Notes: generated from the sequence alone by a model not told the origin. 33,861 bases of DNA from Hyphomicrobiaceae bacterium (GCA_021775735.1 JAJFHG010000001.1:1-33861); one strand, 5' to 3'. Counted from the stretch's first letter, positions 8,785 through 18,385 are shown. Numbers and translations: made by a program.

Positions 8785-10683
8785 ATGTCGAACGCCCCAA
8801 AGCGTCGCGATCCTCCAAATGAATCCCTGAAGCGTGTTGTTGGCATTACGCTGAAAGCGCTTGCCGGTGATGGAGAGATCGAACCAGCATTCGGTCCAAG
8901 CAAACCAAGTTTGGATGGCAAGGTTGCACATTTACCAGAGCCAGCGCGGACGCCTACTCCAACAGAAGTAGCCGTGTTGCGCGGTTGGGCAGATTGCCTG
9001 GCTCTGACTGCGGCTTGTCATGATGAAACGGTCCATCAGAAGTTGACACCAGCCTCGCAAGAGGCGCGTGTTGTTTTTGAAGCCGTCGAGCGCGCCCGGG
9101 TCGAGGCTATAGGTGCCAACTGCTATGACGGTGTCGCCCAAAACCTCACCGCAAAGCTGGAACAGCAATACGGTCACGCGCGCTATTCAAAAATCCGTAC
9201 CATTGGCGAAGCACCGCTTGAAGATGCACTCGCCCTTCTTGTTCGCGAGCGCCTGACCGGGCAACGCGTGCCGCGCAAAGCGAGAGCGCTTGTCGATTTG
9301 TGGCGTCCGGTCATTGAAAGCAAAGCTGGTGACGTACTGGCCGAGATGAGCCGGTATTCGAGTGACCAGGAAAAGTTTGGTGCCCAGTTACGCGACCTGC
9401 TGAAAGCGCTCGATCTGCCTGATGACTATAGTTCGACGCAGTCTGAACAAGCAGACGAGCCAGAACAAGAAGATGGTGAAAACGGTGGTGACGAGCAAAA
9501 CGAGGGCAACGAAGAGCAATCACCTGAGGGTGAGGATGCATCCAGCGAGCCCTATGACGCCGAGGGCCAGTCTGGTGATCTCGAAGAGCGCGCTGATGTA
9601 GCTCCGCCGGATGATTTTGATGGTGAGAGTGAAGATGCTGAGGACTCTGAGACAGACGAGCCGTGGCAACCCAATAGTTCTGTTCTCGATGACCCAATGT
9701 CATTTGGCTACAAGGTCTACACACGTCAATTTGATGAAGAAATCAATGCAGAAGATTTACCCTCTCCTGAAGAACTCAAACGCCATCGTGCGTTTCTTGA
9801 CAAGGAGTTGAAGTCTCTTGCCAGCGTTGTATCTCGCCTAGCTAATAAACTTCAGCGCCGTTTGATGGCGCAACAAAACAGATCCTGGGAATTCGACCTT
9901 GAAGAAGGCACACTTGATGCCGCACGTCTGACGCGTGTGGTCATTGACCCAATGCACCCGCTGTCGTTCAAGCGCGAGACCGATACTAACTTCCGCGATA
10001 CCGTTGTGACGTTGCTGCTTGATAACTCGGGCAGTATGCGCGGGCGCCCGATTATGGTAGCGGCATGTTGTGCGGACATTCTTGCGCGCACGTTGGAGCG
10101 TTGCGGCGTAAAGGTTGAAATACTCGGCTTTACAACGCGCGCCTGGAAGGGCGGTCATTCCAGAGAAAGTTGGTTGAAATCTGGTAAGCCAAGTGAGCCT
10201 GGCCGTTTAAACGATTTGCGGCACATCATCTATAAGACGGCGGATTCGCCATGGCGCCGCGCAAAGATGTCGTTGGCTTTGATGATGCGGGAAGGTCTGT
10301 TGAAAGAAAACATCGACGGTGAAGCTCTTGCTTGGGCCCATGCAAGATTGATGGCACGGCCCGAACAAAGACGTATTTTGATGATGATTTCTGATGGTGC
10401 ACCGGTGGATGACTCTACATTGTCGGTCAACACAAGCAGTTATTTGGAGAATCATTTGCGGCAAGTCATCGAAGAAATTGAGACCCGGTCTCCGGTCGAA
10501 TTGATGGCAATTGGCATTGGCCACGATGTCACGCGTTACTATCGCCGCGCGGTGACGATAACTGATCCTGGTGAATTGGCTGGAGCGATGATGGAAAAAC
10601 TGGTTGAGCTGTTTGAGGAAAATGCCCCTGCTGGACCGCCACAACGATCTACACGTCGGCGCCCGGGGCGAACAAAACACTAA
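8785..10683 (+). CDS. cobT: Cobaltochelatase subunit CobT (MIDAS/VWA)
   Basis: Partner of CobS in the cobaltochelatase. At 632 aa it matches the classical CobT length of about 631. Order of domains: an N-terminal helical region (1 to about 210); a highly acidic, Glu/Asp/Gln-rich linker (about 215-305); and a C-terminal von Willebrand A domain. The VWA domain has the MIDAS motif D413-N-S415-G-S417 ([13 protein letters not shown]) and later [12 protein letters not shown]. The acidic linker is typical and separates CobT from BchD/ChlD only in detail. The N-terminus [17 protein letters not shown] resembles other CobT proteins. The large subunit CobN and other cob genes are not in this window. I see no cobalamin riboswitch before the unit. 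Confidence 0.95.
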   Translation: MSNAPKRRDPPNESLKRVVGITLKALAGDGEIEPAFGPSKPSLDGKVAHLPEPARTPTPTEVAVLRGWADCLALTAACHDETVHQKLTPASQEARVVFEAVERARVEAIGANCYDGVAQNLTAKLEQQYGHARYSKIRTIGEAPLEDALALLVRERLTGQRVPRKARALVDLWRPVIESKAGDVLAEMSRYSSDQEKFGAQLRDLLKALDLPDDYSSTQSEQADEPEQEDGENGGDEQNEGNEEQSPEGEDASSEPYDAEGQSGDLEERADVAPPDDFDGESEDAEDSETDEPWQPNSSVLDDPMSFGYKVYTRQFDEEINAEDLPSPEELKRHRAFLDKELKSLASVVSRLANKLQRRLMAQQNRSWEFDLEEGTLDAARLTRVVIDPMHPLSFKRETDTNFRDTVVTLLLDNSGSMRGRPIMVAACCADILARTLERCGVKVEILGFTTRAWKGGHSRESWLKSGKPSEPGRLNDLRHIIYKTADSPWRRAKMSLALMMREGLLKENIDGEALAWAHARLMARPEQRRILMMISDGAPVDDSTLSVNTSSYLENHLRQVIEEIETRSPVELMAIGIGHDVTRYYRRAVTITDPGELAGAMMEKLVELFEENAPAGPPQRSTRRRPGRTKH

Positions 10684-10742
10684 AATTGGCAACGGCAAGG
10701 TTTATGAGTGGCCGTACGTCCCAAGGTTAAAATAAGACCAGT

Positions 10743-11858
10743 ATGAAAAACGTTTTCAAACGGCTTTGTGGCCCAACAGGCGGTCGGAAGCGACAAGCGG
10801 TAGGCCTGTTTTGTGCCGCTCTCGTGACGGCCAGTCTTGTGGTGGCAGCCGACAAGAAACCTAAGCTCAAGCGTGCTGCGCCGAAGGCCATTGAAGTCAC
10901 AGCGCGCCAAATACCGCACTTCGACAAAACAGCTCCGAACAAAAAGCGCTTTGGCCAGTTGGTGTGGCGTGGTGGTCTGGAGTTGTCCTCACCGTCAAAA
11001 CACTTTGGCGGCTGGTCAGGGCTTGCTCTTGATAAGTCAGGTCGCTCTGTGTTGGCAATTTCAGATGCTGGTACGTGGCTGCGCGGAAAGCTAATCTATG
11101 ACAAGGGGCGCCTTACAGGATTGAGCGCGACTGAGATGGCCCCGCTCAAGGCCTTAAATGGAAAACGCTTGTCGCGCCCGCGCGACCGTGATGCTGAAGC
11201 CATGAGTTTACTGAGAGGTAGCGTCGATAATGGAATTGCGTTGATTGCGTTTGAACAAAATGATCGGATCGGTGTCTTTCCTCTGAGTAAGAAAGGCGTT
11301 GGCACACCAAAGCGCTATCTCAAGTTACCAAAAGCTATTTCCAAAAATAGACGTCGAGATGGCGTTGAAGCACTGGCTGTTTTGCGTGGCGGAAATCGCA
11401 AAGGTGCAATCCTCGCTTTTCTGGAAGGCCATGTCACCAAAGACAAGCGCCATCGTGGTTGGTTGTTGTCGCGTGGCAAATCAAAAAAGATTTGGCTGCA
11501 AGATAAGGGCGGCTTTTCGATAACTGATCTTGCAAGCTTGCCCGATGGGAGCATGTTGCTGCTAGAGCGGCGGTTCCGCTGGTCGGAAGGCGTGAAGATG
11601 CGCCTGCGCTATTTGGCGGCCAAAACTATTAAGCCCGGTGCGGTGCTGGTGGGTGATGTGTTGCTGGAAGCGGATATGAAGCAGCAGATCGACAATATGG
11701 AAGGTCTGGCCGTGCACCAAAACGCGAACGGCGAAACGATTATTACGCTGCTGTCTGATAATAATTTTAATGCGTTTTTCCAACGCACGGTGATGCTGCA
11801 GTTTGCTTTTGACCTAAAAGCGAAAACCAAATCTGTGACCGCAACCGGCCGCCGATAA
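10743..11858 (+). CDS. Exported esterase/phytase-like beta-propeller protein (COG4246 type)
   Basis: A 371-aa predicted periplasmic protein of the family annotated as esterase-like activity of phytase (PF13449). A positively charged start (KNVFKRLCGPTGGRKRQ) and a hydrophobic stretch (AVGLFCAALVTASLVVAA) make a signal peptide of about 36 residues. Family features seen: GGWSGLALDKSGRSVLAISDAGTW, RDRDAEAMSLL, DGVEALAVL and the late NMEGLAVHQNANGETIITLLSDNNF, which resemble propeller blades of phytase-like folds with acidic metal ligands. No enzyme activity is established for most members. It follows cobT by 59 bp on the same strand. In rhizobia this gene also lies between cobT and rpmB. Confidence 0.8.
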   Translation: MKNVFKRLCGPTGGRKRQAVGLFCAALVTASLVVAADKKPKLKRAAPKAIEVTARQIPHFDKTAPNKKRFGQLVWRGGLELSSPSKHFGGWSGLALDKSGRSVLAISDAGTWLRGKLIYDKGRLTGLSATEMAPLKALNGKRLSRPRDRDAEAMSLLRGSVDNGIALIAFEQNDRIGVFPLSKKGVGTPKRYLKLPKAISKNRRRDGVEALAVLRGGNRKGAILAFLEGHVTKDKRHRGWLLSRGKSKKIWLQDKGGFSITDLASLPDGSMLLLERRFRWSEGVKMRLRYLAAKTIKPGAVLVGDVLLEADMKQQIDNMEGLAVHQNANGETIITLLSDNNFNAFFQRTVMLQFAFDLKAKTKSVTATGRR

Positions 11859-12090
11859 ACGCAGACAGCCACATAATACCCATAATTCATAAAACTCAAA
11901 AGAGTCATTAGGAGGCCTGTAACGCCTTTTGAGCAAGAGAAAGGTGTGTGCAGACGGGCATTTTAGCCACCTTTATTGGCAAGATAGAGCCCCCTGCCGT
12001 AACATTGCGAGCATTAACCAAACGGTCGTTTGGAGTTCTGGTCCATTCTGGACCCGGCACAAACGAGGCGGAACCTGGGGAGAGGTCACT
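11859..12090 (+). promoter_or_regulatory. Leader with three inverted repeats before the Ala/Pro-rich exported protein
   Basis: This gap holds CTCAAAAG (11895-11902) with CTTTTGAG (11926-11933), whose loop contains a perfect AGGAGG (11910-11915). It also holds CCAAACG-GT-CGTTTGG (12018-12033), which looks like a dimeric operator, and GGTCCA-TTC-TGGACC (12040-12054). The functions are not known. Confidence 0.45.
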
Positions 12091-12450
12091 GTGACTAATC
12101 TAAGTAAACAAATGCGTGCGGCTGCGGCTGCCACACTATTGGTGACGGTCGGTGCTGTGTCGCCTGCTGCTGCTGACGATCAAAAGAGTGAATCGTGGTG
12201 GTGCTCCACCGTCGGTGTGTTCTGTGGTGATGATACAGCGTCCAAGTCGGATGCATCTGCGGACAAAGCCGACAAGGGCTCAGCCACGGCAGATGATAAA
12301 GCGGCGGCAGCGCCTGCACCTACACCTGCACCTGCGGCAGCGCCTGAACCTGCGGCAGCACCTGCACCCGCACCAGCTGCTGATGATGCAGCCGGCGCTG
12401 CAGCGGATGCCACAACACCCGCACCAGCTCCAGCAGCCCCATCGCCTTAG
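12091..12450 (+). CDS. Small Ala/Pro-rich exported protein (119 aa)
   Basis: Function unknown. From the GTG at 12091 the protein begins MTNLSKQMRAAAAATLLVTV, a signal peptide likely cleaved near residues 26-29 (SPAAAD). The mature part has a short SESWWCSTVGVFCGDD segment with two cysteines eight residues apart, perhaps a disulfide. A Lys/Asp/Ser stretch follows, then about 55 residues of Ala/Pro repeats (APAPTPAPAAAPEP and similar) resembling periplasm- or wall-spanning linkers. The GTG was chosen because GGGAGAGG ends 6 bases before it. The frame is open from a TTG at 11929, but those extra 54 residues are polar and would bury the signal peptide. It ends before the bidirectional terminator shared with rpmB. 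Confidence 0.6.
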   Translation: MTNLSKQMRAAAAATLLVTVGAVSPAAADDQKSESWWCSTVGVFCGDDTASKSDASADKADKGSATADDKAAAAPAPTPAPAAAPEPAAAPAPAPAADDAAGAAADATTPAPAPAAPSP

Positions 12451-12513
12451 TTAAACGTTTCATAAAACGGCGAACGGCTGCCTCACTTGTGTCAGCATAA
12501 AAGTTCAAATTAG

Positions 12514-12550
12514 AAAAAGGCCCGCAGCGTTTAAACTGCGGGCCTTTTTT
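12514..12550. terminator. Strong bidirectional rho-independent terminator
   Basis: AAAAAGGCCCGCAG (12514-12527) pairs perfectly with CTGCGGGCCTTTTT (12536-12549) around an 8-base loop, with T-runs at the end of both strands. It sits between the convergent Ala/Pro-rich gene and rpmB and should serve both. Confidence 0.95.
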
Positions 12551-12581
12551 GTATTTCACTATAGCTTTTTTGCTCGGCGAC

Positions 12582-12887
12582 TTAGGCGCTTGCTTCAGCC
12601 GCTTTTTCAGCTTTGGCTTTGGCAATCTGTCGCTTCAGCTTCTGGCACTTTGGCGACAACTCATCAGCGCGTGCTTTGGCCAAAAAGGCATCAAGTCCAC
12701 CGCGGTGCTCAACCGTTTTCAATGCGTGGGCACTAACCCGCAGCTTGACGCGTTGGCCCAGCGTGTCGCTGGTCAACGTGACATTGCACAGGTTGGGACG
12801 AAATACGCGTTTAGATTTGTTTTCAGCGTGCGAGCGTAGCTGGCCTGACATCGGCAGCTTGCCCGTTAATTCACATTGCCTTGTCAT
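12582..12887 (-). CDS. rpmB: Ribosomal protein bL28
   Basis: Large-subunit ribosomal protein of 101 aa. The N-terminus [21 protein letters not shown] and the central [12 protein letters not shown] are the bL28 signature. [21 protein letters not shown] and a Lys/Ala-rich tail match the longer alphaproteobacterial form. The bacterial zinc-binding variant is not evident, since only scattered cysteines are present. GAAGGAG precedes the ATG at 12885-12887. A near-consensus promoter lies about 150 bp upstream on the minus strand, so the gene is probably a single-gene unit with a fairly long 5' leader. It ends at the shared terminator. Confidence 0.97.
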   Translation of the reverse strand: MTRQCELTGKLPMSGQLRSHAENKSKRVFRPNLCNVTLTSDTLGQRVKLRVSAHALKTVEHRGGLDAFLAKARADELSPKCQKLKRQIAKAKAEKAAEASA

Positions 12888-13278
12888 CGTCTTAGAACTC
12901 CTTCACCGATCTTGCTTGCCAGGCATCCGTTAGGGGCCGCACAATCAACCAGGGTCGTTATAACCTGTCTGGGATTAAGTGGGGTCGGCAGCAGGCCTGT
13001 TTGAAAGCCAAATCGGCGGTATCGGGGATATCGCGAAGGGCCTGATATACTGGGGCCCTCTCCAAGCGTCAAGGCGCCTGGCTGGCGCCCTTTGCCGCCC
13101 CTGACGCCGGGCTAGACAGGTCTTTGGCGTCGCGCACCCTTGAGCCAATGTTTCGAATTGGTCCGCTGATCAGCACTTTGTTTACTCTTTCCGGCCATGA
13201 TCGGGGCCCAGAGTTCTTGTAACCCCTAGTACCAGGCCCGCGTTCCAGCTTTTTTGGCCTGGATGAGAAAGTAAGTAG
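12888..13278. other. Divergent intergenic region between rpmB and the DUF3108 gene
   Basis: No gene is seen in this 391 bp. It contains the rpmB promoter on the minus strand. Just upstream of that promoter is a GC-rich hairpin built from two GGCGCC palindromes (13073-13078 and 13084-13089). I found no convincing plus-strand promoter and no recognised structured RNA. Confidence 0.5.
13044..13072 (-). promoter_or_regulatory. Sigma-70 promoter of rpmB
   Basis: On the minus strand, TTGACG (13067-13072) and TATATC (13044-13049) are separated by exactly 17 bp. This is a near-consensus housekeeping promoter. Transcription would start near 13037, giving a leader of about 150 nt. Confidence 0.7.
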
Positions 13279-14133
13279 ATGAGTTGTTCTCGCATGTGGT
13301 GCCGCGAAGGCACCAAGGTCGTAGCCGCCTTTGTGGCGCTATTGGTGACGTCCTTATCCCCTGCCAGTGCTCAAGACCGCCACGAGTCCCGCGCCCTTCC
13401 TAGCCGGATTGATGCCCAATATACCATTGCACTTGGTGCATTTGATCTCGGGGCGTTCAAATTCGAACAGCGCCGACAGGGTAAGAATTATACCTTAAAA
13501 AGTATCGTGGAACTGTCTGCATTGCTGGGCGCGTTTGAATGGCGCGGTATTACGCAGACTTCAGGCTCAATATCCGGTGGCAAGCCGCGGCCTGAAAATT
13601 ATGCCTTTGATTTTCGCTCCAAGGGTCGTGGTGGTCTTGTGCGGATGGCGTTTGATAAAGGCAATGTGATCAGCCTATCCACCATTCCTTCTGCTCCTGT
13701 CGGTGGTGCTATGGTGCCTCTTAAGGATAGCCATACCAAGTCTGTGTTGGACCCTCTGACCGCTATTCTCACACTGTCACAAGCGCACAGCGCCAAACCA
13801 TGTGGTCGCACTCTGCCCATATTTGACGGTAAGCAACGCTTCAATCTGACTTTCAAGTTCCGTCGCTATGAAGCACTGCCAAATGCAGCCCGCGGGAAAC
13901 GCGGTATTGTTTGCCAGATCAAATACAAACCAATTGGTGGTTATGTTGCCAACAGTGATACGCGTAAATACGCTGCCGAGAATAACATTGAAATTGCTTT
14001 TCGCGCCGTAAAAGGTGGTGTGATGGTTCCTTATCGCCTGTCTTTACCAACCGTCATTGGGACAGCGCGTCTTGATCTGCGTAAACTGTCCATTGGCCCA
14101 GGCCGAGCACGGGTCGCTTCGGCGCAACGGTAA
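13279..14133 (+). CDS. DUF3108 family exported protein
   Basis: A 284-aa predicted periplasmic protein with a signal peptide (about 1-31: KVVAAFVALLVTSLSPASAQ). The family (PF11306) has no assigned function; the extended beta strands suggest a lipid-binding-type beta barrel, which is inference. Conserved elements seen: DAQYTIALGAFDLGAFKFEQ near the mature start, FDFRSKGRGGLVRM, the VLDPLTAILTLSQ segment, and FDGKQRFNLTFKF. The ATG at 13279 is preceded by GAGAAAG. A strong terminator follows 54 bp after the stop, so it seems to be its own unit. The gene lies between rpmB and the helicase gene in rhizobia too. Confidence 0.82.
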   Translation: MSCSRMWCREGTKVVAAFVALLVTSLSPASAQDRHESRALPSRIDAQYTIALGAFDLGAFKFEQRRQGKNYTLKSIVELSALLGAFEWRGITQTSGSISGGKPRPENYAFDFRSKGRGGLVRMAFDKGNVISLSTIPSAPVGGAMVPLKDSHTKSVLDPLTAILTLSQAHSAKPCGRTLPIFDGKQRFNLTFKFRRYEALPNAARGKRGIVCQIKYKPIGGYVANSDTRKYAAENNIEIAFRAVKGGVMVPYRLSLPTVIGTARLDLRKLSIGPGRARVASAQR

Positions 14134-14187
14134 GGTCGTCAACGCGCGCAAGATACTTTGAACACCCTCTGATCTCATCTGCACAGG

Positions 14188-14212
14188 AAACGGCCCGCTT
14201 TGCGGGCCGTTT
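14188..14212 (+). terminator. Rho-independent terminator after the DUF3108 gene
   Basis: AAACGGCCCGC (14188-14198) and GCGGGCCGTTT (14202-14212) form a perfect 11-bp stem with a TTT loop, followed by CTATT. The symmetric A/T flanks allow function on both strands. Confidence 0.85.
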
Positions 14213-14383
14213 CTATTGGCCATTCGAAATATATCGCAGCCCTGCGACGGTTTCACATCGGCTGATGATCTGATCGCCCGCTACACCATGAAAAGCTTGA
14301 TCTTAGCGGCCACCAATGCAATGCCATGGGCCAACGAATAGGGACCACAATTCATCGTGGTTGTTTCAAGGAGTTCACGGCTC

Positions 14384-17300
14384 ATGGCCCGCGATATTGA
14401 ATCGCGCACCCGCAATGTTACGGCTGTTCTTGGGCCGACCAACACCGGCAAGACGCACCTCGCAATTGAGCGCATGGTTGGCCACAAAAGTGGCATTATC
14501 GGTCTGCCGTTAAGACTGTTGGCGCGCGAAGTCTATGACAAGGTGTCAGCAAAAGTTGGAGCCGAACACGTCGCACTTGTCACCGGCGAAGAAAAGATTA
14601 AGCCGGAGAATGCTCGTTATTGGGTGGCAACGGTTGAAGCGATGCCGCTCGACATTGACGTTGAATTTGTCGCGATTGATGAAGTTCAACTCGCAGCTGA
14701 TCCAGACCGTGGTCACGTTTTTACCGATCGCATCCTCAATGCGCGCGGCACGGCAGAAACGCTTCTGCTTGGCGCGCAGACGATGCACGAGGCGATAAGT
14801 GACCTCATTCCGGATGCAAATTTTATTTCGCGTCCTCGGCTTTCCAAACTCAACTATAGCGGCCAAAAGAAAATTACGCGCATACCAGCGCGCGCGGCTG
14901 TGATCGCGTTTTCCGCCAGCGAGGTCTATGCGATTGCTGAGTTAATTCGCCGGCAGCGGGGCGGCACAGCAGTTGTCTTAGGCGCTCTCTCGCCTCGGAC
15001 ACGCAATGCACAAGTTGAGCTTTATCAATCTGGTGATGTTGATTTCTTGGTTGCAACCGATGCAATCGGTATGGGTCTCAATCTCGACGTTGATCACGTG
15101 GCATTCACGGCGCTGCGTAAGTTCGACGGTGCCCAGCATCGTGATTTATTGCCCGCTGAGATTGGGCAAATTGCAGGTCGTGCTGGACGTCACATGAACG
15201 ACGGTACGTTTGGTGTCACCGGGGATTGTCCAACGCTTGAAGCGGGTCTCGTTGAAAAACTCGAGACGCATCATTTTGATAGCGTTCGCATGTTGCAGTG
15301 GCGCAATCGCAATCTTGATTTTTCAAGCGTTTCTAAATTGAAAGAAAGTTTGCGCGAAACACCTGATTTGCCGCGCTTGTCGCGGGCACGATCCTCCGAA
15401 GATGAGTTGGCGCTTGAAGCAGTCTCGCGCGATGAAGAGATTGCAGCGCTTGCCACCCAGCCGGGTGCAGTCGAAAAATTATGGGATGTCTGCCAGCTCC
15501 CAGATTACCGTAAGATCTCAAACCAAAATCATGCCGAGCTGGTTGCTGATATTTACAAAGCGATCACCAGTGAGGCTGAAGTTATTCCTGAAGACTGGCT
15601 TTCTGAACAAGTCGCATTATCTGATCGCGTTGATGGCGATATCGATACGCTATCCACGCGTGTCGCCCATATTAGAACGTGGACGTATGTCGCCAATCGT
15701 TCCAATTGGTTGAAAGATCCCGTGCATTGGCAAGGCAAGACGCGCGATGTTGAGGACCGGTTGTCTGATGCATTGCATGAGCGTTTGACACAGCGCTTTG
15801 TCGATGAACGCACAAGTGCGTTGATGCGCGGTATGCGTGAAAAGACAGAGCTGAGCGCGGAGATTGGCGAGGATGGTTCGCTGGAAGTAGAAAATCATAG
15901 CGTCGGTCGTTTGCAGGGATTTCGTTTCCAGCTTGAAGGCCAAGCTGATGGTGTGCATGCGCGCGCGTTGCGTGGTGCAGCAGCTCAAGTGTTGTCACGC
16001 GAACTTGCTATGCGTGTGCGTCGCGTTGTGGCTGCCAAGTCTGATGCGTTCACGTTGGATCAAAGCGGCACCATTCATTGGCGCAACGAGCCAATTGGTG
16101 AACTGGAAGCAGGTGAAGATCCACTGCGCCCAGCTGTTAGTGTGTTGTGCGACGAGCACTTAGCGGTGCCTGACCGTGAAAAAGTCAAAGAACGCCTCGA
16201 AAACTTTATGACAGAGACGATAGAGGACAAGCTACAGCCACTGATTGCAGCTTCAACCGCAACAGATATTGAAGGCATGGCAAAGGGAATAGGATTTCAG
16301 CTACGCGAAAACTTTGGTGTTCTGCGTCGTGAACATGTGGCGAGTGAGATCAAAAACCTTGATCAAGCCTCGCGCGCGCAACTTAGAAAGCATGGCGTCA
16401 GGTTCGGTGCTTTCAATATCTATTTTCCGCAACTCCTTAAACCCGCCCCGGCCCATCTCACATCTGTTTTGTGGGCGTTGAAAAATAGTGCAGAAGAAAC
16501 TTTAGACCGACGGAAATTGCCAACACTCCCGCGTGCTGGTTTGACATCAGTTGCGACGGACCCTGCTGTACCCGTCGCGTATTACCGCTCCAGTGGTTAT
16601 CATGTCTGTGGCCCGCGCGTGTTGCGCATTGATATTTTAGAACGCCTTGCTGACTTCATTCGTCCGCTCGTAGCGTGGCGTGCTAAACCGGATGCAGCGG
16701 AACTGACGCCGCCTGCAGGTTCAAGTGGCGATGGTGGATTTGTTGCGACGGCGGACATGATGTCGATCTTGGGCTGTTCGGCAGACGATCTCGGCGCCAC
16801 ACTTAAAGCCCTTGGCTTTGAATCGCATGAACGCGTGAAGACGCAGCCCAGTACAACCTCGGCAGAGACTGTCGCAGTTGACGTGGACGCGTCATTGCCA
16901 ACCAAACCGTCAGAAGGCTCAGCTGCGCGACCTTCAAACGTTGAAGGCTCTGAACCAGAGACAAAAGATGCTGTTCAAACACCTAGCAGTGAGGCTGTCG
17001 AAGCTGAGGCTTCCTCTGGTCAGGCATCTGAATCTGATGCAACAACCACAGAGTCGGCGAAGTCTGACGACGCTGACACTGAAACTGAAACCGTATGGCG
17101 CCCTGCGCGCAGGCAGCGCCCGCGTTCGCGTCGCCCACATCACGCTTCCAAAGCATCCAATGAAAACTCAGCCACAAAAGCGACGCGGTCAGGGGATCAG
17201 CACCAAAAGTCAAATGGCAAGCAAGACGGTGAAGGTCGCAAGCGTGGCAAGCCGTCGGGCGACCGTCGACAGGGTGACAAGGCGAGTTCCCACGCCGGGC

Positions 17301-17455
17301 GGGGCGATAAAAAACATCGAGGCAAGCCGCAACACCGCAAACATGGCCCCAAAGTGCATCAGTCCAAACCGCCGAAGTCTGAGCAGAGTGTGGAGAGTTC
17401 GCCATTTGCTGCTTTGTCTGATTTGAAAGACGCATTAGAAAAGGGCGGCAAATAG
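14384..17455 (+). CDS. Suv3-like superfamily 2 RNA helicase
   Basis: Predicted ATP-dependent DExH-type RNA helicase related to Suv3 of the mitochondrial degradosome. Motif I is GPTNTGKT (17-24), motif II is DEVQ (99-102), and motif VI is QIAGRAGR (262-269). LVATDAIGMGLNLDV is the motif V region. A Suv3-type C-terminal region follows. The last roughly 180 residues are low-complexity, first acidic (SEAVEAEASSGQASESD) and then strongly basic with Arg/Lys/His/Gly runs, suggesting a disordered RNA-binding tail. The ATG at 14384 (1023 aa) was chosen because AAGGAG sits 9 bases before it; an in-frame GTG at 14357 would add nine residues. The downstream S4 RNA-binding gene, 62 bp away, supports an RNA-metabolism unit. 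Confidence 0.88.
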   Translation: MARDIESRTRNVTAVLGPTNTGKTHLAIERMVGHKSGIIGLPLRLLAREVYDKVSAKVGAEHVALVTGEEKIKPENARYWVATVEAMPLDIDVEFVAIDEVQLAADPDRGHVFTDRILNARGTAETLLLGAQTMHEAISDLIPDANFISRPRLSKLNYSGQKKITRIPARAAVIAFSASEVYAIAELIRRQRGGTAVVLGALSPRTRNAQVELYQSGDVDFLVATDAIGMGLNLDVDHVAFTALRKFDGAQHRDLLPAEIGQIAGRAGRHMNDGTFGVTGDCPTLEAGLVEKLETHHFDSVRMLQWRNRNLDFSSVSKLKESLRETPDLPRLSRARSSEDELALEAVSRDEEIAALATQPGAVEKLWDVCQLPDYRKISNQNHAELVADIYKAITSEAEVIPEDWLSEQVALSDRVDGDIDTLSTRVAHIRTWTYVANRSNWLKDPVHWQGKTRDVEDRLSDALHERLTQRFVDERTSALMRGMREKTELSAEIGEDGSLEVENHSVGRLQGFRFQLEGQADGVHARALRGAAAQVLSRELAMRVRRVVAAKSDAFTLDQSGTIHWRNEPIGELEAGEDPLRPAVSVLCDEHLAVPDREKVKERLENFMTETIEDKLQPLIAASTATDIEGMAKGIGFQLRENFGVLRREHVASEIKNLDQASRAQLRKHGVRFGAFNIYFPQLLKPAPAHLTSVLWALKNSAEETLDRRKLPTLPRAGLTSVATDPAVPVAYYRSSGYHVCGPRVLRIDILERLADFIRPLVAWRAKPDAAELTPPAGSSGDGGFVATADMMSILGCSADDLGATLKALGFESHERVKTQPSTTSAETVAVDVDASLPTKPSEGSAARPSNVEGSEPETKDAVQTPSSEAVEAEASSGQASESDATTTESAKSDDADTETETVWRPARRQRPRSRRPHHASKASNENSATKATRSGDQHQKSNGKQDGEGRKRGKPSGDRRQGDKASSHAGRGDKKHRGKPQHRKHGPKVHQSKPPKSEQSVESSPFAALSDLKDALEKGGK

Positions 17456-17517
17456 CGCGCACGAGTTGGTTGATGTTTTGAGTGGCGTGCGTTTTTCACC
17501 CGAAACCAAAGGTGGCT

Positions 17518-17916
17518 ATGTCAGGACCCAGCCTACGCATCGATAAGTGGCTTTGGTTTGCGCGCCTTGCCAAAACGCGGACGCTGGCTGCGGGGCTGGT
17601 CTCTACCGGGCGCATTCGGGTCAATCGCGCGAAGATCTCCAAGCCGAGCGCGATAGTAAGACCAGGCGATGTCATTACGGCCTCAATCGGCCGCCGGGTC
17701 CGTGTGGTCAAAATTGTTGAAATTGGCACTCGACGTGGGCCGGCGACTGAGGCCATGGGTCTTTATGAGGATTTGACACCACCTGCAGACATCCCCATCT
17801 CTGGAGGCAGAAAAGCGGGTCGGGAGTCGACCTTTGGCGCGCGGGTGCCAGGATCGGGTCGTCCGACTAAGCGCGACCGACGTCTGATTGATCGTTGGCG
17901 CACCCAGGATGGTTAA
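17518..17916 (+). CDS. S4-domain RNA-binding protein (Hsp15-like)
   Basis: A 132-aa protein with an N-terminal S4 domain: LRIDKWLWFARLAKTRTLAAGLVSTGRIRVN, then SKPSAIVRPGDVITASIGRRVRVVKI. This matches the HslR/Hsp15 type, which in E. coli binds 50S subunits carrying stalled peptidyl-tRNA. The C-terminal part is basic (GRPTKRDRRLIDRWR). The ATG at 17518 has AAAGGTGG directly upstream; an in-frame GTG at 17482 lacks this and adds only twelve residues. It closely follows the Suv3-like helicase, so co-transcription is likely. The exact substrate in alphaproteobacteria is not established. Confidence 0.9.
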   Translation: MSGPSLRIDKWLWFARLAKTRTLAAGLVSTGRIRVNRAKISKPSAIVRPGDVITASIGRRVRVVKIVEIGTRRGPATEAMGLYEDLTPPADIPISGGRKAGRESTFGARVPGSGRPTKRDRRLIDRWRTQDG

Positions 17917-18046
17917 GCCCCGACGGGTACAAAATTTGGACTTGCGCTCACCGGGCCTTATGGGCTCTGTGTGCGGCGCACACATGAACTGGTAATTTGG
18001 GTCCCAAGCGCGGCCCTGTTTTGAGAAAGAAGTGGACTGCAAACAG

Positions 18047-18385
18047 ATGACCTACCTCGTCAACGAGAACTGCATCAAATGCAAATACACAGACTGCGTA
18101 GAGGTGTGCCCGGTCGATTGCTTCTACGAGGGTGCAAACATGTTGGTCATACATCCTGATGAATGCATTGATTGTGGAGTTTGCGAACCAGAATGTCCGG
18201 TTGAAGCCATCAAACCAGATACCGAACCTGGCATGGAGCGCTGGTTTGACTTGAACAGAGACTATTCAGAGAAGTGGCCAAATATAACGGCCAAGAAAGA
18301 CTCGCCTAAGGACGCGGATGATTACAAAGATACCAAGAATAAATTTGATAAACATTTTTCATCAGAGCCAGGTGAGGGGGATTAA
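18047..18385 (+). CDS. fdxA: Seven-iron ferredoxin FdxA
   Basis: A 112-aa ferredoxin of the [3Fe-4S][4Fe-4S] type, a soluble electron carrier. The N-terminus [20 protein letters not shown], then CPVDCFYEG, and the second cluster motif [16 protein letters not shown] are diagnostic. The Cys-rich part covers about residues 9-55, and the acidic tail ([13 protein letters not shown]) fits the family length. The ATG at 18047 follows five codons of open frame from a GTG at 18032, which I reject because the family begins MTY. It lies between the S4-domain gene and carD, as in rhizobia. The electron donors and acceptors cannot be told from here. Confidence 0.95.
   Translation: MTYLVNENCIKCKYTDCVEVCPVDCFYEGANMLVIHPDECIDCGVCEPECPVEAIKPDTEPGMERWFDLNRDYSEKWPNITAKKDSPKDADDYKDTKNKFDKHFSSEPGEGD

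Noticed and set aside
12180-12413. 77-aa Ala-rich minus-strand frame opposite the Ala/Pro-rich protein
   Set aside because: It is the mirror of GCN repeats. The forward frame has a ribosome-binding site and a signal peptide.
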